Source: an uncultured bacterium (GTDB lineage Bacteria > Verrucomicrobiota > Lentisphaeria > Victivallales > Victivallaceae). From it: 64,000 bases of DNA. Below the pieces are notes generated by a model. The model ran no database searches and had not been told where the DNA came from. It saw nothing but the letters and a program-made list of their open reading frames with translations. Shown here piece after piece: positions 20,915-29,807 of this stretch (its first letter is position 1; each line of letters opens with the position of its first letter). Position numbers and translations under genes: made by a program. The stretch covers positions 1 to 64,000 of the forward strand of contig URVC01000017.1 in NCBI GenBank assembly GCA_900551245.1. Direction: 5' to 3'.

Positions 20915-22398
20915 CACGGCTGTCTCCTCCTGGAATTATTTTTCTTGCCGGCCCTCTTTTCCGCCGGACGGCGGCGCGGTCTCTCCTCGCGGCGGATGCT
21001 CTCCACCTTCTTCGGCCGGGCCCGCAATTCGAGCTCGATCGGCAGCCCGGTCAGCCCGAACGCCTGCCGAAGCACATTCTTGAGAAAAGTCAGGTAATTC
21101 TCCGCACAGTAGGCCGGATTGTTGACGAAAAGCAGAATCCGCGGCGGCTTCATCCCGATCACCGACGCATAAAATAGCTTCAGCGGCGCCGCCCCCGTCA
21201 CCGGCGGCGTATTCTGCTCCACCGCATCAGCCAGCACCCGGTTGAGCACGCCGGTCGGAATCTTCAGCTCCAGCTGCTCCATCACCTCGGCGATCTGATC
21301 GAGCAGTCCGCCGAGATTGGAACGGTCACGCGCACTGATAAACACCGCCGGAGCATAGTTCATCCCCGGCAGAGAGCGGCGCAACTCCGCCTGAAGCTGT
21401 TTCAACCGGTGCTCGTCCCGGCAGAGGTCGAACTTGTTCGCCACGATCACGCACCCCTTGCCGGACTCCCGGATCATCGACGCGATCCGGCGGTCCTGCG
21501 CGGTCATCCCGTCCGCACTCGCCTCGACCACGAACAGAACCAGATCGGCCCGCGCCACCGCCGCCTGCGCCCGCATCACACTGAAAAATTCGACCACGGT
21601 ATCCACCTTGGCCTTCTTGCGCAGCCCCGCGGTATCGACCAGCACCGCCGGCCGAAGCTCCCCCTGGTAGCGGATCTGGAAATCCACGTCGATCGCGTCG
21701 CGGGTGGTCCCGGCCACGTCGCTCACCATCACGCGCTCCTCGCCGAGCAGCGCGTTGACCAGAGAGGACTTCCCGACATTCGGGCGGCCCACCACCGCAA
21801 TGTTGACCGGCGCCGGAGCATCCGCGGCGGGTTCGCCCGCCGCCGCCTCTCCCTCCGGCAGCAGCCGGAGCGCCGCTTCCACCAGCGCATTCACGCCGCG
21901 GCGATGCAGACAGGAGACCGGATAGACCCGTTCGAAACCGAGCTGCATGAACTCCACGGATTCGCCGTCCAGCTCCGGATTGTCACACTTGTTGGCGGCG
22001 AAGAGCACCGGCTTGCCGGAGCTGTGCAGCCGCCGCGCCACCTCTTCGTCGAGCGGCACGATGCCGTCGCGCACGTTCGCCACGAAGATCAGCACGTCGG
22101 CGCCCTCGATGGCGAGTTCCACCTGCGCGGCGATGCGACTGTCCCACACATCCACCTTGCGGGACTCACCGGCGAGCATCCCCAGCCCGCCGGTGTCGAT
22201 CAGTTCGAAGCGGCGGCCGTTCCGGACCAGCGGCGCCACCACCCGGTCGCGGGTCACGCCGCTCATCTCGTGCACGATCGAAAGCCGCCGCCCGACGATC
22301 GCATTGAAAAGCGAGGACTTCCCGACATTCGGACGGCCGACGATCGCAATCGCCGGCACACCGCCGTTTCTGGTTTCCATTGCTTCATTCTGCGGCAT
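20914..22398 (-). CDS. der: Der (EngA), tandem-domain ribosome-assembly GTPase
   Basis: A 494-residue GTPase needed for 50S subunit assembly. Two complete G domains are visible: IVGRPNVGKSS, GVTRDRV, DTGGLG and NKCD in the first; VVGRPNVGKSS, GTTRDAID, DTAGLRKKAKVD and NKFD in the second. A C-terminal KH-like domain follows. The tandem layout is diagnostic of Der. A basic C-terminal tail (RREERPRRRPAEKRAGKKNN) adds some 20 residues. It lies 12 bases after pyrF in the same operon; its stop overlaps the next start. Confidence 0.96.
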   Translation of the reverse strand: MPQNEAMETRNGGVPAIAIVGRPNVGKSSLFNAIVGRRLSIVHEMSGVTRDRVVAPLVRNGRRFELIDTGGLGMLAGESRKVDVWDSRIAAQVELAIEGADVLIFVANVRDGIVPLDEEVARRLHSSGKPVLFAANKCDNPELDGESVEFMQLGFERVYPVSCLHRRGVNALVEAALRLLPEGEAAAGEPAADAPAPVNIAVVGRPNVGKSSLVNALLGEERVMVSDVAGTTRDAIDVDFQIRYQGELRPAVLVDTAGLRKKAKVDTVVEFFSVMRAQAAVARADLVLFVVEASADGMTAQDRRIASMIRESGKGCVIVANKFDLCRDEHRLKQLQAELRRSLPGMNYAPAVFISARDRSNLGGLLDQIAEVMEQLELKIPTGVLNRVLADAVEQNTPPVTGAAPLKLFYASVIGMKPPRILLFVNNPAYCAENYLTFLKNVLRQAFGLTGLPIELELRARPKKVESIRREERPRRRPAEKRAGKKNNSRRRQP

Positions 22399-22410
22399 GA
22401 AATGAGCCCC

Positions 22411-23223
22411 TCAGCGGAAGGAGTTGACCAGGTCGCGCAGTTCGCGGGCCGCCCGGCCGGCGCCCGCGCCGAACGCTTCGCTCTTGTCGGCGTAGATGAT
22501 TCCGCGTGACGAGTTGATCGCCAGCCCGCCGCCCGCGGCGTCGCAACCGTAGCGGACCACCTTCTCCACATCACCCCCCTGCGCGCCGACTCCCGGCACC
22601 AGGAAGGGCAGCTCCGGGCAGAGTTCGCGGACATGCCGCAGCTCCTCCGGATAGGTCGCGCCGACCACCAGCGCCACGTTGCGATTGTAGTTCCACTTGT
22701 CGCGGGCAAGCTCCGCCACATGCTCGTAAACCATCTTGCCGTCGCACATCAAATTCTGCAGGTCGCCGGAATTCGGATTTGAGTTCCGGCAGAGGACCAC
22801 CACCCCCCGGTCCTCGTAGTCGAGGAACGGTTTGAGCGTGTCGAACCCCATATAGGGGTTGACCGTCACCGCGTCGGCATTGTACTGCTCGAACGCCTCG
22901 CGGGCGTACATCTCCGCGGTCGACCCGATGTCGCTCCGCTTGGCGTCGAGAATCACCGGCATCAGCGGCGCCTGCTCCCGGATGTAGTCGATCGTCATTC
23001 TCAACTCGGCCTCCGCCCCCTGACCGGCATAGTAGGCGATCTGCGGCTTGTAGCAGCAGACCCAGTCGCGGGTGGCGTCGATGATCGCCTTGTTGAATTC
23101 GAAAATCGGATTCTTCTTCCCCGCCAGGCACGCCGGAAGTTTTTTGAGATCAGGGTCGAGACCGACACAGACCAGGCTGCGGTTGAGCTGGGCCGCGTGT
23201 TTGAGTTTTTCGTAGAAGTTCAT
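22411..23223 (-). CDS. pyrF: Orotidine 5'-phosphate decarboxylase (PyrF, type 2)
   Basis: A 270-residue enzyme that decarboxylates OMP to UMP, the last step of pyrimidine synthesis. The start VCVGLDPDLKKLP and the catalytic DAKRSDIGSTA (Lys-Asp pair) identify the long, type 2 form, supported by VTVNPYMGFDTLKPF and LVPGVGAQGGD. It is the first gene of the eight-gene minus-strand operon, with a good promoter at 23274-23302 and an AAGGA site before the ATG. Pyrimidine regulation is possible, but no pyr attenuator is visible in the roughly 40-base leader. Confidence 0.96.
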   Translation of the reverse strand: MNFYEKLKHAAQLNRSLVCVGLDPDLKKLPACLAGKKNPIFEFNKAIIDATRDWVCCYKPQIAYYAGQGAEAELRMTIDYIREQAPLMPVILDAKRSDIGSTAEMYAREAFEQYNADAVTVNPYMGFDTLKPFLDYEDRGVVVLCRNSNPNSGDLQNLMCDGKMVYEHVAELARDKWNYNRNVALVVGATYPEELRHVRELCPELPFLVPGVGAQGGDVEKVVRYGCDAAGGGLAINSSRGIIYADKSEAFGAGAGRAARELRDLVNSFR

Positions 23224-23273
23224 GATTCCATCCTTGTTTCAATCTCCCCGATACGGGAATTTTTCTCGCGGAA

Positions 23274-23302
23274 AATATACCACGCCGAACAGGATAACGC
23301 AA
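23274..23302 (-). promoter_or_regulatory. Promoter of the pyrF operon
   Basis: Reading the minus strand, TTGCGT (23302-23297), a 17-base spacer and TATATT (23279-23274) stand about 50 bases before the pyrF ATG. No other clear promoter is seen in the following seven tightly packed genes. Confidence 0.7.
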
Positions 23303-23429
23303 ATCATACGCCGACAAATCCCCCCCCTTTCCCGCGTTTCGCCGGAAAAAACGGAAAATCCTCCGCCCGCCGCAATAAAATCGCCCGTTTCCCCGTTAAC
23401 TGGAGTGTAACGATCTCTGGGAGGATGGG

Positions 23430-23867
23430 ATGAAATTTGACGCAAAACTGATCCGCACGGCCGCCCTCGGCTTTCTCGCCGGAGCGGTGATCGCCGGCGC
23501 AGCGGTGTTTTTCACCGTGTCGCACCTGTTCCGCGAACGCAGCCGGGAAACCTTCGAACTCTATAACGCGACGCTCGCCTCCGCCCGGCTCGCCGCCCTC
23601 CAGGTCCTCCGCGACGAAGGGCTCGAAAGCGGCATCGCCCTGCTCGAAAACGCCCTGCTCAACGACCTCAAGGCGCTCGAACTCGACGAGGTGCGCGAGG
23701 CCACCAGCCGCATGATGATCGACCGGATCAAAGCCTATCAGAAAGAGCATCCGCCCGCCGTCTTCGGCGATGAGGAGAGCGCCCTCGACAGCGGGGCCGC
23801 CCCCGAGGGCATGCCCCCCGTCCAGCAGCCGCGCCGGACTACGGAAGCTGATCGAGCACGTCGTTGA
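23430..23867 (+). CDS. Small single-pass membrane protein of unknown function
   Basis: A 145-residue protein with one N-terminal membrane segment (AALGFLAGAVIAGAAVFFTV, about residues 10-30), then a charged helical region (LASARLAALQVLRDEGLESG, LALLENALLNDLKALELDE) and a Pro-rich tail. A well-placed GGGAGG site precedes the ATG. It is divergent from pyrF, and its 3' end overlaps the 3' end of the opposing HAMP-like gene by 29 bases. No family is recognised; the helical part could be a small coiled-coil sensor or scaffold. Confidence 0.65.
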   Translation: MKFDAKLIRTAALGFLAGAVIAGAAVFFTVSHLFRERSRETFELYNATLASARLAALQVLRDEGLESGIALLENALLNDLKALELDEVREATSRMMIDRIKAYQKEHPPAVFGDEESALDSGAAPEGMPPVQQPRRTTEADRARR

Positions 23868-24492
23868 TGTCGCCGAGCACCCGCCGGACGTCGCGCGGCA
23901 TGTCGATGGTGTTGCAGCGGCGCATTCTGTCCCCGTTGCGCCGGGCGGCGAGGACATTGTCCACCTCCTCCAGCGGAGCGACCAGGTTGCGGTAGAGCGC
24001 CCGTTTGAAGAGAAGCCCCACCACGAACACCGTGAGCGCCATGAACACCACACCCCACGCGCCGGCGGTGCCGAGGTGACGCGCCCGCGCTTCCGCTTCG
24101 ATCATCGCCCGACGGTTGCTCGCCGCCAGCTGCCGGATCGCCGCCACGGTCGCCTCACGCGCCGCGCCGTTGCCCAGAAACGCCGCCGGGTAGTTCCGCC
24201 GGATCACCTCGATCGCCTGCGGCTCGCCCTCTTCGGTCACGTTGGCTTCCGCGCGCAGAAGCGCCCGGCTGAACCCCTCCCGGAATCCGGTGCCGCCCAC
24301 CGGGTCGGCCGGCGCTTCGGCCAGCACCGCGAACATCTCCTCGCAGGCCTCCAGCGACTGGCCGTTGCGCGAAAGAATCTCCTCAATCGCCGGCGTCATC
24401 CGCATCAGCACCCAGATTGCGCCGAGCGCCATCAGAAGATTCAGCAAAATCAGAAGCCACGCGCCCAACCGGACTGACTGCGCATGCTCCAT
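23839..24492 (-). CDS. Two-TM sensor-like protein with C-terminal HAMP-like segment
   Basis: A 217-residue protein with two membrane segments (LGAWLLILLNLLMALGAIWVL; WGVVFMALTVFVVGLLF) flanking an extracytoplasmic helical domain of about 110 residues. After the second helix, YRNLVAPLEEVDNVLAARRNG...RRVLGDINDVLDQLP looks like a HAMP linker, and the protein stops there with no kinase, cyclase or methyl-accepting domain. The start at 24492 follows GGAGG by six bases; the longer open frame upstream overlaps ktrA. It is one base after ktrA, so it is part of the potassium-uptake operon and may modulate KtrAB or another partner. Confidence 0.7.
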   Translation of the reverse strand: MEHAQSVRLGAWLLILLNLLMALGAIWVLMRMTPAIEEILSRNGQSLEACEEMFAVLAEAPADPVGGTGFREGFSRALLRAEANVTEEGEPQAIEVIRRNYPAAFLGNGAAREATVAAIRQLAASNRRAMIEAEARARHLGTAGAWGVVFMALTVFVVGLLFKRALYRNLVAPLEEVDNVLAARRNGDRMRRCNTIDMPRDVRRVLGDINDVLDQLP

Positions 24493-24493
24493 C

Positions 24494-25153
24494 TCACACC
24501 TCCTTCGCCAGCTTGGCGATCGCCGCCTCGCTCGAAACCACCACCAGCCGGTCGTTCGCCTGCAACGGCTCCGTCGGCGACGGCTGGAGAATCTTGGTCG
24601 TGTCACCGCGCCGGATCGCCGCCACGAGCATTCCGAACCGCTTCGGCAGCTCCAGCTCCACCAGTGTCCGGCCGACCATCGACGGGCGCAGGCTGATCTC
24701 GGTGAGCAGAAGGTCGCCGCCGATCGGCGTATCCGCGATCACGTTGCGAAACAGCAGCCGGTGCGCAAAACGGTTGCCGAACTCCTCTTCCGGATTGATC
24801 ACCTGATGAGCCCCGACCAGCTGGAGAATCCGCCGGTGGGTCTTGTCGTTGGCGCGCGCGATCACCAGCGGCGCGCCGAGCTGCCGGAGCAGTGCCGTGG
24901 AGAGAATCGACGCCTCCTTCGATTCGTCGCCGATCGCGCAGATCGCCACATCGCGCTGCTCCGGATGAATCCGGGCAAGCTCCGCGGAATCGGTCGCATC
25001 CATCGCAATCGCCTCCGCGACGAAAGCGGACGCTTCATCCACCAGCTCCTTCGAACTGTCGATCGCGAGCACTTCGGCCCCCTTCTCCGAAAAGGTCCGC
25101 GCCAGCGACATGCCGAACTGGCCGAGACCGATGATGACGATTTGTTGAGCCAT
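24494..25153 (-). CDS. ktrA: KtrA/TrkA-type RCK regulatory subunit of K+ uptake system
   Basis: A 219-residue cytoplasmic gating subunit. The RCK-N Rossmann fold is clear (IVIIGLGQFGMSLARTF, VLAIDSSKELVDEAS, CAIGDESKEASIL, VIARANDKTHRRILQLVGAHQVINPEE), and a RCK-C domain fills residues 140-219 (LRPSMVGRTLVELELPKRF, LQANDRLVVVSSEAAIAKL). One RCK unit, not two, fits KtrA more than TrkA. KtrA rings bind ATP/ADP and open the partner KtrB. It lies 17 bases downstream of the ktrB-like gene. Confidence 0.93.
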   Translation of the reverse strand: MAQQIVIIGLGQFGMSLARTFSEKGAEVLAIDSSKELVDEASAFVAEAIAMDATDSAELARIHPEQRDVAICAIGDESKEASILSTALLRQLGAPLVIARANDKTHRRILQLVGAHQVINPEEEFGNRFAHRLLFRNVIADTPIGGDLLLTEISLRPSMVGRTLVELELPKRFGMLVAAIRRGDTTKILQPSPTEPLQANDRLVVVSSEAAIAKLAKEV

Positions 25154-25170
25154 ATCTGAACCTCCCGGGT

Positions 25171-27156
25171 TTAGGTGAGCGTGATGTTCGCATCCGGGCA
25201 GCTGGACTGCGAACCGTGACGCTCGTCATTGAGCAGCAGAAAAATGGTGAGCGGGCCGATCCGCCCGATGAACATCGTCAGCATGACAATCACCTTGCCG
25301 ATGGCGTCCAGATGCGCAGTCGCCCCGAGCGACAATCCCACGGTCCCCATCGCCGAGACCGCCTCGAAGATCAGCTCACGCGCCGGAAGCGGCTGCGTGA
25401 CCAGCAGCATCATCACCGCCGCCAGAAGCACCAGAAAGGCCGCCAGAAGAATCGTCGCCGCCCGCCGCTGAATGCCCGGAGCAATCCGGCGGTTCCGGAT
25501 GGTGATCCCGTCCCGGTTGGTGATGTCCGCCCAGAAGACCAACGCCAGCACGGCCGCCGTCGTCGTCTTGACGCCGCCCGCCGTACCGCCCGGACTGCCG
25601 CCGATGAACATCCAGATCAGCGAAATCAGCACGGTCGAACTGTGCAGTCCGCCGAGTTCGACCGAATTGAATCCGGCCGTGCGCAGCGTCACCGACTGAA
25701 AAACCGCGTTGTGAAATTTCGCCGCCGGCGAAAGTCCGGCCAGCACCCCGTTCCACTCCAGCACCAGAAACGCCAGCGTGCCGATTCCGATCAGCCAGGC
25801 GGTCGCGGTCAGCGCCAGATGCGCCCCCACCGGCACCGCTCGACCGCGCAGACAGTTCGGCAGCAACACGGCGGTGGCCGGAGCAATTCCGCCGAGCACA
25901 ATCAGAATCCCCACCGTGTAAAGCAGAAGCGGCGCATTCTGATAGGCGGTCAGATTGCCCGCACAGATCGTGAATCCCGCGTTGCAGAATCCGGAAACAG
26001 CGGTAAAAATTCCCTGCTGCAACGCGAACAGCAGCTCCCCGTCATGCAGGTAGAAGAGGAGCGTCAGAATCACCGCCCCCGCGGCCTCCACTCCGAAGGT
26101 ATAGAGAAAGACCAGCTTGAGCGATTCCATGAGGTCGCGCTGCTCGGTATCGGTCATCGAACTCATCAGATGCTCCTGCCGCAAACTCAGCCGTCGCCCC
26201 ATCACATGGAGCGCGATCGTCGCGATACTCATGATGCCGAGTCCGCCGAGCTGAATCAGAAGAAGCAGAAAAAACTGCCCCAGTCTCGTAAAATCAGCAC
26301 TGGTGTCGACGACGGTCAGCCCGGTCACGCAGACCGCGCTGGTTGCCGTGAACGCCGCATCCAGCGGAGAAATCCGCACGTTGCCCGCCACCGGCAGCGA
26401 CAGCAGCAGCGTCCCCGCCGCGCACAACAGCAGAAAGGTGAAAAACATCACCCGGGCCGGGTGCCCCAGCACCACGTCATGCCAGAATGAGCCGCCGCCC
26501 GACAACGGCCGGGAACGCTGCATCCAGATCACCGCCGCCGCCGCCCAGAGAAAACAGAGCTCCAGCGCCGCCCCCAGACGGAACGCGGCACAGATGCAGA
26601 CAATGGCCGCCGCGCCGAAAAGCTGCGGCGCCCGTTTCCCCGTCCTCCGCGCCCAGCTCAGAAACAGAATCAGGGCAATGACGGTCGACGCCGCCAGTGC
26701 GCCACGGTAGATCATGGAGTTGCTCTGCACCGAAAACGGAGAAATGAGAATCATGCCGAGAGCGGCGAGAAGCGCCGCCAGCGCCCGCGGCCGGGTGACG
26801 TCGAACTCCGCCGGAAACGGCCGCAGATGGAGCTCCCAGAGTGAAAAAAGCGCCCCCAGCACTGCCGCAGAGAGCAGAAGCGTCGCAAATGGATCCCGGA
26901 CGAGCCACGGCAACGCCACCGCAAACGATCCCAGCCAGAAGAGTGCCGAACAGAGCCTTCCGCTGATGCCGCGCAGAAACAGCCGCGACGCCCCGACGGC
27001 GCCACAGCCTGCGGCGCAAACCGCCGTAATGATCTTCCACCACGCCACCCCGGCGAACTCCGGACGGAAATCGGCAAGGATCAGCGGCAACGGCGTCAGG
27101 GTGAGAAGAATTCCCGAAATGCGTGCTCCGGTGGAGTAATCGATGCGCCGCTTCAC
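25171..27156 (-). CDS. ktrB: KtrB/TrkH-type K+ channel subunit with long N-terminal membrane extension
   Basis: A 661-residue potassium uptake membrane subunit. The four selectivity-filter loops are recognisable: TSAVCVTGLTV, SGFCNAGFT, SVTLRTAGFNSVE and SAMGTVGLS, typical of the SKT superfamily. About 245 residues with some seven hydrophobic helices precede the first pore loop, which is roughly 200 more than in ordinary KtrB. The start is uncertain: GTG at 27156 follows GAGGTG by five bases, and another GTG at 27255 follows GAGGG, adding 33 charged residues. It is co-transcribed with ktrA and the HAMP-like gene, and lies downstream of tRNA-Val on the same strand. Confidence 0.9.
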   Translation of the reverse strand: MKRRIDYSTGARISGILLTLTPLPLILADFRPEFAGVAWWKIITAVCAAGCGAVGASRLFLRGISGRLCSALFWLGSFAVALPWLVRDPFATLLLSAAVLGALFSLWELHLRPFPAEFDVTRPRALAALLAALGMILISPFSVQSNSMIYRGALAASTVIALILFLSWARRTGKRAPQLFGAAAIVCICAAFRLGAALELCFLWAAAAVIWMQRSRPLSGGGSFWHDVVLGHPARVMFFTFLLLCAAGTLLLSLPVAGNVRISPLDAAFTATSAVCVTGLTVVDTSADFTRLGQFFLLLLIQLGGLGIMSIATIALHVMGRRLSLRQEHLMSSMTDTEQRDLMESLKLVFLYTFGVEAAGAVILTLLFYLHDGELLFALQQGIFTAVSGFCNAGFTICAGNLTAYQNAPLLLYTVGILIVLGGIAPATAVLLPNCLRGRAVPVGAHLALTATAWLIGIGTLAFLVLEWNGVLAGLSPAAKFHNAVFQSVTLRTAGFNSVELGGLHSSTVLISLIWMFIGGSPGGTAGGVKTTTAAVLALVFWADITNRDGITIRNRRIAPGIQRRAATILLAAFLVLLAAVMMLLVTQPLPARELIFEAVSAMGTVGLSLGATAHLDAIGKVIVMLTMFIGRIGPLTIFLLLNDERHGSQSSCPDANITLT

Positions 27157-27340
27157 AGTCTCACCTCTTCCGGAAGAGACAGGATATGACACCGGCTCTC
27201 CCCGCCGGAGATGCTCCAGCTCTTCCGACAGAACGTCATTTCCACAGCCGGCCACTCGGGCCCTCGATTGAAAACTCCTCTCATAGAAGCCCCTCCCCGA
27301 CTTCCCGCGGGACTCCGCCCGCCGACCGCAAAAAAGAGAC

Positions 27341-27417
27341 TGGTGGGCGTAACAGAACTCGAATCTGTGACCTCCACGATGTCAACGTGGCGCTCTAACC
27401 AACTGAGCTATACGCCC
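27341..27417 (-). tRNA. tRNA-Val (GAC)
   Basis: Read on the minus strand, a GGGCGTA acceptor strand pairs with TACGCCC, the D arm is TAGCTCAGTTGGTTAGAG, and the anticodon loop TTGACAT in the CCACG/CGTGG stem gives anticodon GAC. The T arm has TTCGAGT. The CCA end is genomically encoded (27343-27341). All stems pair normally. Confidence 0.96.
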
Positions 27418-27436
27418 GAGCGCTTCAATGGCGTTT

Positions 27437-27464
27437 AATATACCCCGGCCGCCCGGAAATGCAA
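27437..27464 (-). promoter_or_regulatory. Promoter of tRNA-Val
   Basis: On the minus strand TTGCAT (27464-27459), a 16-base spacer and TATATT (27442-27437) precede the tRNA 5' end by about 20 bases. Confidence 0.65.
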
Positions 27465-27531
27465 GCTCCCAAAAGGATTTTTTTCAAGATTTCACCGCGA
27501 AGACCTCGCTTCGCCGCCTCACTGCCGCCTC

Positions 27532-28662
27532 TCAGCGCCCGCTCCGGCGGTAGACCTGATCGGCGCCGTGCTCCACCAGCATCTTCATCTCCAGGCGCAT
27601 CAGAATCGCCAGAAGAGAACCGGTGTCGAATCCGCTCTCCTCGACAAGCGTGTCGAAACTCAGCTCCCGCCCGTCGAGCAGCGCATAGACCTTCTGCGCC
27701 TCCGCCGAGAGGTCGGAGGGGGAATCCGGCACATAGGCAACCCCGCCTTCGGAAACCTCATCGCCCGGCCGCAGTCCGGGCAGGAAACCGATCCCCATCC
27801 CGTCGAGCACGTCGCCGAAGTTCTCCACCAGCCCGGCCGCCCCTTCGCGGATCAGCCGGTGACCGCCGTGCGCCTGCGGATTGTCGGCATGGCCGGGAAC
27901 CGCGAACACATCCCGCCCGTTCTCCAGCGCCAGCCGGGCGGTGATCAGCGCACCGCTGGCCGGCCCCGCCTCGGTGACGATCGTCGCCCGCGCCATCCCC
28001 GCCACAATCCGGTTCCGGCGCGGAAACGAGGTCCGGCTCACCGGGAAATTCATTGGGAACTCCGTGCAGACCGCCCCGCCCGACTCCACAATCTGTCGCG
28101 CCAGCGGCACATTCTCCTGCGGATGGATGTGCATCAATCCGCCGCCGAGCACCGCGACGGTCAGCCCGCCGCACTCCACCGCCGTCCGGTGCGCCACCGT
28201 GTCGACGCCGAACGCCAGCCCCGAAATCACCGAATACCCGGCCGCGACCGCCTCGGAGGTGATCGACCGGGTCATCCGCTCCCCGTAGGCGGACATCCGG
28301 CGCGAACCGACCACCGCGACCGCGTTCTCCGGCAGTGCGGGCAGACGGCCGCGCACATAAAGGCAGAGCGGCGGATCGTAGAGGTGGCGCAACACATCCG
28401 GATACCCCTCGTCGAACAGCGTGAGAATCCGCACCCCCGCCTTGTCGGCAAGTTCCAGCTCCGCGGCGAGCTCTTTCTGCCACTCGTAGGAGGCGATCCG
28501 CTCGGCCAGCGCCGGCCCGATGCCGGAGACGCGCCGCAACTCCTCCGCACTCCGCCCGAAAACGGCGGAGGGGGAACCGAACTCCTCCCGCAATGCGGTA
28601 TACTTCACGTAGCCGATTCCTGAAATCATGTTCAGGACGATGCACGCCTCGCGGTCAAGCAT
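27532..28662 (-). CDS. dprA: DprA/Smf DNA-processing protein
   Basis: A 376-residue protein that loads RecA on incoming single-stranded DNA during transformation; it is widespread also in bacteria not known to be competent. An N-terminal SAM/HhH-like region (LRRVSGIGPALAERIAS) precedes the Rossmann domain, with VAVVGSRRMSAYGE, VISGLAFGVDTVAHRTA, VAVLGGGL, FPRRNRIVAGMA and ALENGRDVFAVPG. A C-terminal winged helix (about residues 310-370) completes the usual architecture. Its start overlaps the aroB end by eight bases, so it is coupled to aroB. Confidence 0.95.
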   Translation of the reverse strand: MLDREACIVLNMISGIGYVKYTALREEFGSPSAVFGRSAEELRRVSGIGPALAERIASYEWQKELAAELELADKAGVRILTLFDEGYPDVLRHLYDPPLCLYVRGRLPALPENAVAVVGSRRMSAYGERMTRSITSEAVAAGYSVISGLAFGVDTVAHRTAVECGGLTVAVLGGGLMHIHPQENVPLARQIVESGGAVCTEFPMNFPVSRTSFPRRNRIVAGMARATIVTEAGPASGALITARLALENGRDVFAVPGHADNPQAHGGHRLIREGAAGLVENFGDVLDGMGIGFLPGLRPGDEVSEGGVAYVPDSPSDLSAEAQKVYALLDGRELSFDTLVEESGFDTGSLLAILMRLEMKMLVEHGADQVYRRSGR

Positions 28663-29713
28663 GAATCGCCTCCAGCGCGGCGGCGAGCTCCGGCACCTCC
28701 GGCGTCACCACGCCCGCACGGCCGATCCCCTCCGGCAGCACCACCCGGATCCGCCCCCCGGCGTTCTTCTTGTCGCGGGTCATCGCTTCGAGCACCGCCG
28801 GAACGGAATACTCCCGCGGCAGTTTGACCGGCAGCCCCACCGCTTCGAGCAGGCGCCTCTGCCGCTCCGCATCGGCGCGGGTGAGCGAACCGCGCGCGAC
28901 GGCAAGCTCCGCCGCCGCCGCCATGCCGATGGCCACCCCTTCGCCGTGGCTGATCGAAAATCCGCTCAGCGCCTCCACCGCGTGCCCGAAGGTGTGACCG
29001 TAGTTGAGAATCGCCCGCAGTCCGGCTTCGCGCTCGTCGGCTTCGACGACGCCCGCCTTGAGTTCACAGCAGCGCCGGATGATCTTCGTGTAGCGACAGG
29101 GATCCAGGTGCCCGGTCAGCGACGCCGGTTCGCGCTCCAGCGCGGCAAAGAGTTCCGCGTCGAGAATCACACCGGTCTTGATGATTTCGGCGAGGCCGCA
29201 ACGGATTTCGCGCTCCGGCAGGGAGTTGAGGAAGTCCGGATCGATCAGCACCAGCTTCGGCTGATGGAATGCGCCGATCAGGTTCTTCCCCTCCGGCAGA
29301 TCCACGCCGGTCTTGCCGCCGACGCTCGAATCGACCATCGCCAGCAGCGTGGTCGGAATCTGAATGAAATCCACCCCGCGCATGTAGATCGCCGCCGCAA
29401 ATCCGGTCATGTCACCGGTCACGCCGCCGCCGACGGCGACGAAACAGGCCTTGCGGTCCAGCCGTGCCCGCGCGGCGGCGCGGCAGATCTCCTCGACCGT
29501 CAAAAAGGTCTTGCTCCCCTCCCCCGCCGGGAAGACGAACCTCTCCGCCGCCCCGAAACAGCTCTTCAGCCAGCTGCCGTACAGCTCCTCCACCCGGGAA
29601 TCGGTCACCGGGAACAGCCTGCCCTGAAGTTCCGCCGCCCGCTCCCGGACGCCGGAACCGATCACAATATCATAGGCCCGCTCTCCGAGCCCGACACGAA
29701 CCACTTCCGCCAT
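28655..29713 (-). CDS. aroB: 3-dehydroquinate synthase (AroB)
   Basis: A 352-residue NAD- and zinc-dependent enzyme of the shikimate pathway that converts DAHP to 3-dehydroquinate. The NAD-binding VAVGGGVTGDMTGFAAAIYM, the family-specific IPTTLLAMVDSSVGGKTGVD, and the metal-binding GLAEIIKTG and LNYGHTFGHAVE with HGEGVAIGM are all present. It has its own promoter (29780-29752) and an AGAAAGG ribosome site, and heads a two-gene operon with dprA. The length is normal for the family. Confidence 0.96.
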   Translation of the reverse strand: MAEVVRVGLGERAYDIVIGSGVRERAAELQGRLFPVTDSRVEELYGSWLKSCFGAAERFVFPAGEGSKTFLTVEEICRAAARARLDRKACFVAVGGGVTGDMTGFAAAIYMRGVDFIQIPTTLLAMVDSSVGGKTGVDLPEGKNLIGAFHQPKLVLIDPDFLNSLPEREIRCGLAEIIKTGVILDAELFAALEREPASLTGHLDPCRYTKIIRRCCELKAGVVEADEREAGLRAILNYGHTFGHAVEALSGFSISHGEGVAIGMAAAAELAVARGSLTRADAERQRRLLEAVGLPVKLPREYSVPAVLEAMTRDKKNAGGRIRVVLPEGIGRAGVVTPEVPELAAALEAIHA

Positions 29714-29751
29714 TTTCGCAAACCTTTCTCCGCTGAAATCAGATTTGCCTT

Positions 29752-29780
29752 ACTGTAGCTCCCGACCGGGCAACTTTCAA
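29752..29780 (-). promoter_or_regulatory. Promoter of aroB-dprA
   Basis: On the minus strand TTGAAA (29780-29775), a 17-base spacer and TACAGT (29757-29752) lie about 40 bases before the aroB ATG. Confidence 0.65.
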
Positions 29781-29807
29781 ATTGCGAAAAGGGAAATTTT
29801 TCCGTCC

